NCBI RefSeq assembly: GCF_007197995.1
Contig: NZ_VKKH01000001.1
Span: 434,001-498,000 of the forward strand
DNA length: 64,000 bases
DNA from: Aliiglaciecola sp. M165
Lineage (GTDB): Bacteria > Pseudomonadota > Gammaproteobacteria > Enterobacterales > Alteromonadaceae
Direction: 5' to 3'
This document shows positions 16,472 to 24,635 of the stretch, one piece after another (position 1 is the first letter of the stretch; each line of letters begins with the position of its first letter). A model generated the notes under the pieces. It saw nothing but the letters and a program-made list of their open reading frames with translations, made no database searches and was not told where the DNA came from. The position numbers and the translations under genes are program-made.

Positions 16472-17995
16472 ATGACGACATTGGTACTGTGTTTTGATGG
16501 AACCTGGAACAACATGGAGCAGGAAGACAATGGCAATATAGCCCCAACTAATGTCGTCAAGTTCTACCACTCGCTGAGTGATAAAGATAGTGAAGGAAAT
16601 CCTATCAAAAAATTCTATCACCCTGGCCTTGGTGGTGAAGATATTGGATTGAAGGCAAAAATTGTCGACGGTGCTATGGGAGCCAGTATTGGTGATCATA
16701 TCTCCACTGGCTTTAAGTGGATTTGCGATAACTATCAAAGCGGTGATCAAATTTGCATAGTCGGTTTCAGCCGTGGTGCATTCACTGCTCGTTCGCTAGC
16801 TGGGATGCTAAGCGCAGGTGTAATGAAAACCAGCGCATTGTCAGTGGAACAAACCTGGAAACAGATTAAATCTCTTTACGCGCTTTATACTAAAGGCAAA
16901 TTGAACGAGGCCCCTACTGATTGGTTTGTGACCGATAGCAGTAGCATACAGTTTTTGGGCGTGTGGGACACGGTTGGCGCCTTGGGCGTTCCCAATGAAT
17001 TTGGTTTGCTCAATATTTTTGATAATAAAAAGAAGTGGCAGTTTCACAATACCGCATTGGGTGACCATGTCAAAGTTGCCCGGCACGCAATGGCCATGGA
17101 TGAGATCCGAAGCAGTTTTACCGTCACGCAATGGAGTAATGCTCATACCCATGCGGATGCTAAGCAGATTTGGTTTCCAGGTGTTCATTCTGACGTGGGT
17201 GGTGGCTACGAGGATTGTGAATTATCCGATTTAGCGCTTGCCTGGATGATCGAAGAAGGAGCTGGGGCTAGCTTACAATTTAGAAATGAAGTGGCTGTCT
17301 CAGGTGATGCCAATGGCAGCCTGCACAATTCTTACAAAGGGATTTTTGCAAAAATGCGCTCACGTCCCCGAAATGTGCCTGAAGTGTCTCCTGCAAATAG
17401 TCATTTGTTCCACCCTTCAGTTTTTGCACGTCAGGCTAATAATCCGATTAAATATGGTCCTTATTGGCCTACTACTCACTTAGAGATTGGTGAATTCACT
17501 GAAATCGAAATATTTGCAAAACATAAATGGAATGCAATGAATTTGTTCTTATCTCAAGGAGAAGAATACGAGTTTAGCAGCCGAGGAGAGTGGGTGGACA
17601 AAACCGACAGTTGCGATTGGCGCGGAACTGAACGAGATGATTACACCATTGGCGATGCAGTAAGGTCTGCAGCATCATTTTTTGGTAAGTTTGAGGGGCT
17701 CTTTAATTCAGCAACGAATAACAAGGAATATGACATACCTTTCACCAAACGTCTGGAAAAAATAGACTGGTTCGCGGCAGTAGGCTGTATTGCCAATGAC
17801 AGCGGAGTGAAGCGCGCCGCAGGTAACGATGGTAGCCCAACACCTCATAAATATTTTGCCATGGCTGACCATCAACAAAACAAATCTTTTAGAGTTGATA
17901 ACTCTGGATATTTGTACGCGTTTGCAAACGACGGTTGGGCGTTTTATGACAATAATAAAGGCAGCGTATTAATCACTGTTAAACGTGTTGCGTGA
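16472..17995 (+). CDS. DUF2235 alpha/beta-hydrolase (Tle1-like phospholipase family)
   Basis: 507 residues. The N-terminal TTLVLCFDGTWNNME is the DUF2235 hallmark. The nucleophile elbow is GFSRGAF at residues 98-104 (Ser100), the acid lies in FLGVWDTVGALG, and the His in WFPGVHSDVGGGY. This family includes type VI secretion phospholipases (Tle1) and stand-alone hydrolases. The C-terminal 90 residues form a separate beta-rich part ending with YAFANDGWAFYDNNKGSV. There is no signal peptide. AAGGAAG precedes the ATG. A PP2C phosphatase begins 34 bases downstream, probably in the same operon. No other type VI genes are present in the window. Confidence 0.88.
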   Translation: MTTLVLCFDGTWNNMEQEDNGNIAPTNVVKFYHSLSDKDSEGNPIKKFYHPGLGGEDIGLKAKIVDGAMGASIGDHISTGFKWICDNYQSGDQICIVGFSRGAFTARSLAGMLSAGVMKTSALSVEQTWKQIKSLYALYTKGKLNEAPTDWFVTDSSSIQFLGVWDTVGALGVPNEFGLLNIFDNKKKWQFHNTALGDHVKVARHAMAMDEIRSSFTVTQWSNAHTHADAKQIWFPGVHSDVGGGYEDCELSDLALAWMIEEGAGASLQFRNEVAVSGDANGSLHNSYKGIFAKMRSRPRNVPEVSPANSHLFHPSVFARQANNPIKYGPYWPTTHLEIGEFTEIEIFAKHKWNAMNLFLSQGEEYEFSSRGEWVDKTDSCDWRGTERDDYTIGDAVRSAASFFGKFEGLFNSATNNKEYDIPFTKRLEKIDWFAAVGCIANDSGVKRAAGNDGSPTPHKYFAMADHQQNKSFRVDNSGYLYAFANDGWAFYDNNKGSVLITVKRVA

Positions 17996-18029
17996 GTCGA
18001 TTATTATTACCTAGGAATTAACGCTGACC

Positions 18030-18758
18030 ATGGCCTTCAATCCTATTCGCTGCACGAGTAAAACCTCAGTAGGCAGAGTACGTAGTCTAAATGAAGATGC
18101 CTTCGCGGTGCGACCAGATATTGCGCTTTGGATGGTTGCGGATGGTATGGGTGGACACAACAAAGGCAATGTCGCGAGTAATATGGCCTGTGAAGAAATT
18201 GTTAGTGCCGTGGCCAATGGCCTGTCAATTCCAGCAGCAATACAGCATTGCCACCAAAAAATTCAACTAAAAGGGTTTCGGAGCGAACGGCATCGCGGTA
18301 TGGGCACAACGGTTATTTGTGTAAGTCGGGATGCAACGAAACTACAGGTTTTCTGGGTAGGTGATAGTAGAGCGTACCTATGGCACGATGAATGTCTAAC
18401 ACAAATCACTAAGGACCACTCTGTCGTGCAAAATATGCTTGAGCTTGGCACAATTACTAAAAGCCAAGCACGACTGCATCCCAAACGACACATCATCACC
18501 CAAAGCGTAGGCGCCGAGATGATATCAGATTTAACAATTGGTAATGTTTCCATTGATTTTGTACAACAAGACAAATTGCTAATTTGCTCTGATGGACTAC
18601 ATGACCAAGTCTCTGAACAAGAAATTCAAATGCTTTTTGAGCAACAGCAAAACTCTGCAGCCTTGGTCGATGAACTTGTCAATACGGCAAATGAACAAGG
18701 AGGCCATGATAATATTACCGCCATTATCCTTGAACTAGACCATACTGCTTCTATCTAA
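18030..18758 (+). CDS. PP2C-family protein serine/threonine phosphatase
   Basis: 242 residues, a bare PP2C domain. All metal and phosphate motifs are present: RSLNEDAF (20-25), ADGMGGH (37-43), GMGTT (90-94), GDSRAYL (111-117), CSDGLHD (186-192) and GGHDNI (224-229). It should dephosphorylate Ser/Thr residues of proteins in the cytoplasm with Mn or Mg. Related enzymes (PppA, Stp1) counter Hanks-type kinases, for instance in type VI secretion control, but no kinase or FHA gene lies nearby. Its target may be encoded elsewhere or may relate to the upstream DUF2235 protein. Confidence 0.92.
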   Translation: MAFNPIRCTSKTSVGRVRSLNEDAFAVRPDIALWMVADGMGGHNKGNVASNMACEEIVSAVANGLSIPAAIQHCHQKIQLKGFRSERHRGMGTTVICVSRDATKLQVFWVGDSRAYLWHDECLTQITKDHSVVQNMLELGTITKSQARLHPKRHIITQSVGAEMISDLTIGNVSIDFVQQDKLLICSDGLHDQVSEQEIQMLFEQQQNSAALVDELVNTANEQGGHDNITAIILELDHTASI

Positions 18759-18868
18759 CCTCAACTGATTCACACCGAATTCATTTACGATTAATGATTC
18801 AGGTCAAGGTGCCGGTACGCATAATCACTTAACTTTTACACATGTCCTGAATCACATAGAGGTTAGGG

Positions 18869-19114
18869 GTGAAAGACAACACGATTATCAGAATACTCAA
18901 AGTCACCATGACCATTGGAATATGCTTGATATTGTTAGGTGTGTATTTCCATCTATTCAATTCGCACATCGAAGAAATGGGCATTAAAGGTATAATTATC
19001 AGCGCTGCATGTGTGGCAATAGGAATGATCCTTTCGCTACCGACAAAAATGTTTCTAACATTCATTCTGGTCAACAGAGAAGCTGAACAAAACAAGCACT
19101 CCAACAAAAGCTAA
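18869..19114 (+). CDS. Small membrane protein, unrecognised
   Basis: 81 residues. Two hydrophobic helices (VTMTIGICLILLGVYFHLF and IIISAACVAIGMILSL) are joined by a short polar loop, and the tail is charged (NREAEQNKHSNKS). The start is a GTG at 18869 with the purine-rich AGAGGTTAGGG directly before it. It follows the PP2C gene by 110 bases on the same strand, so it may belong to the DUF2235-PP2C unit. No family is recognised. Confidence 0.6.
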   Translation: MKDNTIIRILKVTMTIGICLILLGVYFHLFNSHIEEMGIKGIIISAACVAIGMILSLPTKMFLTFILVNREAEQNKHSNKS

Positions 19115-19157
19115 CATGCTTTAATTGCCGCCGGATAAGTGTTTAATCAAACTAGAC

Positions 19158-19209
19158 TTGCATAATAATCGAACAACATTATACTGTATGTATAAACAGT
19201 ATAATGTTG
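19158..19209 (+). promoter_or_regulatory. SOS promoter: LexA box inside a 13-bp palindrome
   Basis: The LexA-type box TACTGTATGTATAAACAGTA at 19182-19201 matches the E. coli consensus at 18 of 20 positions, with CTG-N10-CAG intact. It is the core of a longer perfect palindrome (CAACATTATACTG 19174-19186 and CAGTATAATGTTG 19197-19209). A promoter TTGCAT (19158-19163), 16-base spacer and TATACT (19180-19185) overlaps the box, so LexA would block RNA polymerase. The right arm ends at the ribosome-binding site GGAGGG of the following gene. Confidence 0.85.
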
Positions 19210-19218
19210 GAGGGTATC

Positions 19219-19437
19219 ATGACTAACGAGTTACTAGATATGCAACAAAGTATTGCAAAGCAAGCTTGCGAAGCCGTTTTAATGGAACGAGAGTTGATAC
19301 AAAGTCAACAAAGAGCGCGGCAAGACGAAAGCTTTAACCAATTACTTTCACGTATGGACAGATTGCGCAAAATGTCTCAACAGCGGCGAGGTAAACAAAG
19401 TTACGTTAAAAAGGTACAAACCAGCTTCATGTTTTAA
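19219..19437 (+). CDS. Small SOS-controlled protein of unknown function
   Basis: 72 residues from the ATG at 19219, set five bases after GGAGGG. The protein is predicted all-helical: an N-terminal half with MTNELLDMQQSIAKQ and many Gln/Glu, then a strongly basic C-terminal half (SRMDRLRKMSQQRRGKQSYV). There is no membrane segment or signal peptide. The LexA-like box overlapping its promoter predicts induction by DNA damage. Known small SOS proteins include division inhibitors and toxins, but no resemblance to SulA, YneA, TisB or SymE is seen. Function is unknown. Confidence 0.8.
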   Translation: MTNELLDMQQSIAKQACEAVLMERELIQSQQRARQDESFNQLLSRMDRLRKMSQQRRGKQSYVKKVQTSFMF

Positions 19438-19492
19438 TCGACTTATTTTTCACAAACATGGATTAACAGGTAAGGGGATTCGCTGTAGGTTT

Positions 19493-19534
19493 TTGCCACA
19501 TGCCAAATAATCAACTCCTGATTGTTGGTGGCAA
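19493..19534. other. Stem-loop-like inverted repeat
   Basis: TTGCCAC (19493-19499) and GTGGCAA (19528-19534) enclose an inner AATCA/TGATT pair around ACTCC. No T-tract follows. It lies between the SOS gene and the CotH gene and may be an mRNA 3' structure. Confidence 0.3.
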
Positions 19535-19656
19535 TTTATGAAATCGTTTTTTCGCATACGTATTCATTGCTTGTTTTTGTCTCCTCACTTGACCACAGAA
19601 TTCGTGCTGCCTAGTTTTAGAGATTGAATCATATTTTTTGACGGATAAAGCGCCTT

Positions 19657-21378
19657 ATGCGAAACGCTATGCCCATTTTGGCATTACTAACAATGCTTTT
19701 TGTTAACCAGGTTAATGGGGTCCAAAATACTGATTTTTTGGACGACCCTGATCACCAATTTTGGTATGACATCAACACACTACCTACGATTCGTCTTTCG
19801 TTCTCGCAGTCACAATGGGACCTTCTACTCACATCGTCCAGGGATGATCGCGAGGAAGTTAGTGGTGACTTCATATTCATTAAAGAAGGAACCGAATACC
19901 CACTTAGTAATATAGGTATTAAGCTAAGCGGCAATACTAGCTTTGTCTTACCAGAGACTAATCAAGATCCTTATACACAAGCAAATTTCACACTCGATTT
20001 CGACGAGTTTGTTGATGACCAAGCGCTGCGTGGTATCGCTGCAATGAAGCTAAAAAGGTTCAAAGACGACAGCACATTTGTTCACGAACCCCTTAGCAAT
20101 CAGATCATGCACAATTTTGGCATTTGGACTGCCCACTCATCAACTTACACTCGTGTTGAAATTAAAGTTGGCAGCAACGACTTTCAGTATTTTGGTATGT
20201 ATCGAATGAACGAGAGTGTGAATCGCCATGAGTATATCGACAAACGATTCGGCGAAAATAATGACGGCGGATTTTTGTGGCAAGGTAACCACAAAGCTTG
20301 GGGAATTGCCCATTTTTCCAGAATCGAACAAGATTGGGGCGGCATAGGAGATTTTGATCAAGCTTCCTTTGAGTACAAAGGAAAAGGCAGCAAGTTTGAA
20401 GAAGGGAAAGCACAGCTAGTTGAACTGGCAACAAACTTTACGCAATTGGAAGGAGCTGACTTTTACGAATACGCTGAACAACACATTAATGTGCCTCTAC
20501 TTATGAAAGGCTTAGCTGCCGAGGCAGTGTTGGGCCATTGGGATGGTTTTTGGGGCAACGGCAACAATTTTATGTTCTATATAGACGAACAGGCTGTGTT
20601 ACATTTTATTCCATTTGATACTGACAATACCCTAGGAACTTCATTGTTTGTCGATGATGTCGGTGAGCGAGATCCCTTTATCTTTGGCCGGCTTGCCACC
20701 ACACCATCGCTAGTGACGAAGTTGATGGCAATCGACGAATACAAAAAGCTATTTAAAACCTACATTAAACAACTTGTTAATGAAGATAACCTGATGGTTC
20801 AAGCCTACAGTGTAGCGTGGATCAATGATGCTCACCGATTAATTGAAGATCATCTCGTTAATGTCACCGGCGACAATCAGCAAATCATTGATGAGCCTGC
20901 GGATTGGGCCAACCAAAGTAGTTATCGGTTGTTCGAGCTTACAACAGGTAAGAACTGGTATAGCACACGAAAATCTGCAGTTTTGGGCAGTTTTAAAGCG
21001 CCAATGGCTGATGCTGGAGAGAACTTAACCATTGAAGTAGGTCAAACTGTAACATTCGATGCGTCAGCTTCAACAGATGAAGATGGATCCATTGTTGATT
21101 ACCAATGGTCTAATGATTTAAGCGGGATAAGTCCATCTTTTATATTTGATAGCGCTGGGACCTTTGTTGTTTCGCTCACTGTCACTGATGATGATGAAAA
21201 TACAGATACAGACGAAATCACAATTACTGTTCGGGAGAGGCCTGCCGTTCCCTCCCCTTCTGCACCGGCTGTGGACAGTAGTGGCGGAAGCAGCCATCCA
21301 ATAATTCTTTTACTACTAATCATTCTCTCAACCAGTAGGATTTACGGCAAAACGATTTTAAATTGTGAATCAAAATAG
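19657..21378 (+). CDS. Secreted CotH-kinase family protein with PKD domain
   Basis: 573 residues. A signal peptide (MRNAMPILALLTMLFVNQVNG) precedes a CotH-type atypical kinase domain (about 45-430) with IGIKLSGNTSF, MKLKRFKDDSTFVHEPLSNQ, GGFLWQGNHKAWG and the metal-binding FIPFDTDNTLG. A PKD domain follows (about 448-530: GENLTIEVGQTVTFDASAST and SLTVTDDDENTDTDEIT), then a proline/serine linker, SSGGSS, a hydrophobic helix IILLLLIIL and a basic-polar tail. CotH of Bacillus phosphorylates spore-coat proteins; bacterial homologues with PKD domains are surface or secreted proteins of unclear role. The C-terminus resembles a Gly-Gly sorting tail but extends further than usual. Confidence 0.85.
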   Translation: MRNAMPILALLTMLFVNQVNGVQNTDFLDDPDHQFWYDINTLPTIRLSFSQSQWDLLLTSSRDDREEVSGDFIFIKEGTEYPLSNIGIKLSGNTSFVLPETNQDPYTQANFTLDFDEFVDDQALRGIAAMKLKRFKDDSTFVHEPLSNQIMHNFGIWTAHSSTYTRVEIKVGSNDFQYFGMYRMNESVNRHEYIDKRFGENNDGGFLWQGNHKAWGIAHFSRIEQDWGGIGDFDQASFEYKGKGSKFEEGKAQLVELATNFTQLEGADFYEYAEQHINVPLLMKGLAAEAVLGHWDGFWGNGNNFMFYIDEQAVLHFIPFDTDNTLGTSLFVDDVGERDPFIFGRLATTPSLVTKLMAIDEYKKLFKTYIKQLVNEDNLMVQAYSVAWINDAHRLIEDHLVNVTGDNQQIIDEPADWANQSSYRLFELTTGKNWYSTRKSAVLGSFKAPMADAGENLTIEVGQTVTFDASASTDEDGSIVDYQWSNDLSGISPSFIFDSAGTFVVSLTVTDDDENTDTDEITITVRERPAVPSPSAPAVDSSGGSSHPIILLLLIILSTSRIYGKTILNCESK

Positions 21379-21542
21379 AATACTGGTTGAACACTCCATT
21401 TTACTGCTCATAGAGACATTTTTTGGTATTAATTTCATACCGATTTGATATTTAGACAGTAAATTGTTGTTCACAATCAATATCTCGCTATAATTTGATG
21501 CCTATACCTTACAATTTGAATTAGAAGCTGTTGGAGAACATT

Positions 21543-21944
21543 GTGAAATTAAAAGCGTTGCTAAGCGTGTTTGTTGGAAGCCTAGTTATGTTTGCCGTGC
21601 AAGCTCAAGACATGTCTAACGAAGACATATCCAAACGAATTAAACCTGTTGGATCTGTCCATATTGCTGGAGCACAAGCTGAATCAGCGGCTGCGGCGGG
21701 TCCACGTTCTGGCGAAGATATTTACAATGTGTCTTGCGCAGCATGCCACAGTGTAGGTGTGTTAGGCGCTCCTAAATTTCAGGTTGCTGCAGATTGGAAT
21801 CCTCGAATTGAAGAAAAAGGGTTTGACACAGTTTGGCAAAATGCAATTGACGGCATCGGTGGTATGCCACCAAAAGGTACTTGTGGTAGTTGTTCAGACG
21901 ACGATATTAAAGCAGCCATCGAACATATGATTGAAGGCATCTAA
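21543..21944 (+). CDS. Periplasmic class I cytochrome c (cytochrome c5 type)
   Basis: 133 residues from a GTG at 21543, six bases after GGAG; the MKLKALLSVFVGSLVMFAVQAQ start is a clean signal peptide. The haem site CAACH is at residues 65-69, the axial Met lies in GIGGMPPKGTCGSC, and the Cys pair in that segment forms the disulfide typical of cytochrome c5. A low-complexity Ala stretch precedes the haem domain. It carries electrons in the periplasm. The next gene, encoding a GAF-GGDEF protein, begins 15 bases after the stop, so the two are probably cotranscribed. Confidence 0.93.
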   Translation: MKLKALLSVFVGSLVMFAVQAQDMSNEDISKRIKPVGSVHIAGAQAESAAAAGPRSGEDIYNVSCAACHSVGVLGAPKFQVAADWNPRIEEKGFDTVWQNAIDGIGGMPPKGTCGSCSDDDIKAAIEHMIEGI

Positions 21945-21959
21945 AAAGATGAAGGGATT

Positions 21960-24635
21960 TTGTGGTCTCATTACAAAACCCCTTCATTTGGATACGACTT
22001 TTTGAGCGAAAACATCAGTACAGGCCAGCTTTCCGTTGAGGAGTTGAGGGAGCTCATACCTCAGCTACAACAGCTCACGGAAAAATATAAACGGTCAGAA
22101 CAAATCCAAAAAGCTCTGTTTGATATTTCAGAGTTGGCTGGCTCAATTAGTGAACTTTCACGCCTGTATATTGCTATCCACGAAATTGTCGGCGAATTCA
22201 TGAACGCGAGAAACTTTTACGTCGCGCTCTATGAAAAAGACGATGAGTTTGTCAAATTTCCCTACCATGTTGATGAATTTGACCAGGAAGTTCTAGGTCA
22301 AATACCGGCTAGTGAGTTGATGGATGGCATTACTGGGTATATTCTTCGCAGTGGCAAACACCTGGTATTGACCGAAGAAAACTTTCTTCAAAAATCAAAA
22401 GAATTAAAATTCAAAACCTTTGGCAAGGTCCCTGTCGATCTTATTGGCGTTCCGCTAAAAAGAGGAAGTCGAGTCATTGGTACAATGGTGGTTCAAAGCT
22501 ACGATAAGTCAGTGCGTTATGGTGAAGATGACCTGGACCTTTTGTTGTTTGTTTCACAGCATATCGTTAATGCACTTGATCGGGTTACAAGCCGTGAATT
22601 GACCGAGCAAACCATTCGCGAACGCACAAAGCAGCTACGCGATATTAACGATGAATTACAAGACGAAATACTTGAACGGCAAAAAATCGAATCTTTGCAA
22701 CAAGCGTTGTTTGAAATTTCAGAAATTGCTGCATCCATTGAAGGCGAAATGCCCGATTTTTATGCAAGCCTCCACGATATTCTCGCTAGACTACTCAGTG
22801 CACCAAACTGCTATGTTGCAGTGTTAAACGACAAACGAGACCATTTAGAATTCCCCTATTACAGCGATGAAATCGAGAGCACTATTGAGTCTAGGGAATT
22901 AGGCCATGGCCTCACAGAGTACGTTCTGCGCACTGGAAAAGCAGAGTTGATAGACTCTTCTCGGGTCGGTTTTTTGGCTGAACAAAATGAACTTGATGAA
23001 GCGACTTCTGAGCATATGATCAAGCACTCGAACTCTTGGATTGGGTCGCCACTTATTGTGGAAGGGGAAATTTCAGGGATCATTGCCGTTCAGACGTACG
23101 GGGATGACACCAAATATACGTTTAAGGACTTGGAACTTCTCAAATTTGTTTCTCACCATATCGCTGTCGCTATCGAACGCAAGCGAGCTGCAGAGTCAAT
23201 TCAGAAATACAATCTACAATTAAGTCAGAAAGTCAGAGAGCGCACAGACGAGCTGCACAAAACCAATCTCTATCTGAAAAAACAAATTGAAGAGCGTAAA
23301 GAAATAGAGCTGAAGCTGATCCATGATGCACACCACGACTCGTTAACCAACCTGCCAAATCGCGCAATGTTTAACAGCCGTTTAGAACTAGCCGTTGCGA
23401 ACAAAAATCGCTACCCAGAGCACAATTTTGCTGTGCTTTTTATTGATCTGGATAGATTCAAACAAATTAATGACAGCCTTGGGCATCATGCAGGTGATAT
23501 GTTTCTCGTTGAGGTTGCAGCACGCATTGGTAAATGTATACGCGCGCATGATTTACTTGCACGTTTAGGCGGAGATGAATTTGTTATTTTGTTAGACAGC
23601 TTTGACGATTTTGCTGATGTTGAAGAAGTCGCGAATCGAATCATTCAATCTTTGTCTGCACCATTCGAACTTGAAGGCAAAGAAATGTACTCCGGTGCGA
23701 GTATTGGGATTGCAAGCCTTGAAGTTGGTTACCAATCCGCAGATGAATTGATCCGCGATGCTGATGCCGCCATGTATCAAGCCAAAGCACATGGGAGAGG
23801 CAGATTTGTCCTTTTCGATACCAGCATGCGACAAAAACTCCTAGAAGAATTAGAGTTAGAAAACGAGTTTCGTAAAACGTTACGAGCAGGAAACTTTGAT
23901 TGTCACGTCCAATCGGTTATTGACCTCACCCAAAACAGTTACTTGTATCATGAATTCTATGTGCGCTGGGTACACCCAACGTTAGGCAAGATTAAACGCG
24001 AACAATTTTGGAAGGTGGCCCAAAACAGTGGTTTAACTCGTGAAGTAGACAACTTCATGATTGATCAGGCACTTCGCGTTCTGCAACATTGGCAAAAAAT
24101 CAAAGGTGGTGAGACAGATCAAAAGATTGCCATTAATCTGTCCATTAATCACCTTAGTCAGAGTCGGTTTGTTAACCACCTTATTGAGCGAATCAAAGAA
24201 GCAAATGTTAAACCTTCTAACCTGGTTTTTGAATTTGATGAAAATGAATTAAATCGCCGCGATCAATTTATGCTGCCGGCAATCAAGAAACTTAAGCGCT
24301 CAGGTGTCATTCTGGTATTAGATAATTTTGGTAGTGGCTTGGCATCCTTGAGTTATCTTTATTCCTACCCTTTTGATTACGTCAAAATTGATCATAGATT
24401 TGTTAAGTCTATCACCCGCTCAAAACGAAATTACAGTTTGATCCAATCAGTACTGGCGATTTCAGGTCAACTTGACTTTAAACTCATCGCTGAGGGGATT
24501 GAAACCAAAGAACAATTCGATGCATTAGCAGATTCTGGGTGTTGCCTTGGTCAAGGGATCTTTTTGGAACCAGCGATGGATATGCAGTCAATTCTGGACA
24601 AGCAATCAATTCCCACCAGAGAGAATGTTTCTTAA
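21960..24635 (+). CDS. GAF-GAF-GGDEF protein with degenerate EAL domain
   Basis: 891 residues from a TTG preceded by GAAGGGA. Two GAF-like sensor domains (about 50-210 and 245-405) are near-duplicates, each opening with [16 protein letters not shown], and are joined by coiled coils. The diguanylate cyclase domain has RLGGDEF (GGDEF at 537-541) and an inhibitory RxxD site (RAHD) five residues before it. The C-terminal EAL-like domain has EFY in place of EAL, and DNFGSG in place of DDFGTG, so a key metal-binding Asp is changed; phosphodiesterase activity is doubtful. It likely makes c-di-GMP in response to a small ligand. It is soluble, and follows a cytochrome c gene in a probable operon. Confidence 0.9.
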   Translation: MWSHYKTPSFGYDFLSENISTGQLSVEELRELIPQLQQLTEKYKRSEQIQKALFDISELAGSISELSRLYIAIHEIVGEFMNARNFYVALYEKDDEFVKFPYHVDEFDQEVLGQIPASELMDGITGYILRSGKHLVLTEENFLQKSKELKFKTFGKVPVDLIGVPLKRGSRVIGTMVVQSYDKSVRYGEDDLDLLLFVSQHIVNALDRVTSRELTEQTIRERTKQLRDINDELQDEILERQKIESLQQALFEISEIAASIEGEMPDFYASLHDILARLLSAPNCYVAVLNDKRDHLEFPYYSDEIESTIESRELGHGLTEYVLRTGKAELIDSSRVGFLAEQNELDEATSEHMIKHSNSWIGSPLIVEGEISGIIAVQTYGDDTKYTFKDLELLKFVSHHIAVAIERKRAAESIQKYNLQLSQKVRERTDELHKTNLYLKKQIEERKEIELKLIHDAHHDSLTNLPNRAMFNSRLELAVANKNRYPEHNFAVLFIDLDRFKQINDSLGHHAGDMFLVEVAARIGKCIRAHDLLARLGGDEFVILLDSFDDFADVEEVANRIIQSLSAPFELEGKEMYSGASIGIASLEVGYQSADELIRDADAAMYQAKAHGRGRFVLFDTSMRQKLLEELELENEFRKTLRAGNFDCHVQSVIDLTQNSYLYHEFYVRWVHPTLGKIKREQFWKVAQNSGLTREVDNFMIDQALRVLQHWQKIKGGETDQKIAINLSINHLSQSRFVNHLIERIKEANVKPSNLVFEFDENELNRRDQFMLPAIKKLKRSGVILVLDNFGSGLASLSYLYSYPFDYVKIDHRFVKSITRSKRNYSLIQSVLAISGQLDFKLIAEGIETKEQFDALADSGCCLGQGIFLEPAMDMQSILDKQSIPTRENVS

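Noticed and set aside
16412-16750. Minus-strand frame over the DUF2235 start
   Set aside because: Antisense to the secure N-terminus of the DUF2235 gene; no ribosome-binding site or family match.
16472-18758. A complete type VI secretion cluster
   Set aside because: Only a DUF2235 hydrolase and a PP2C phosphatase are present; no Tss structural, Hcp, VgrG, kinase or FHA genes are seen.
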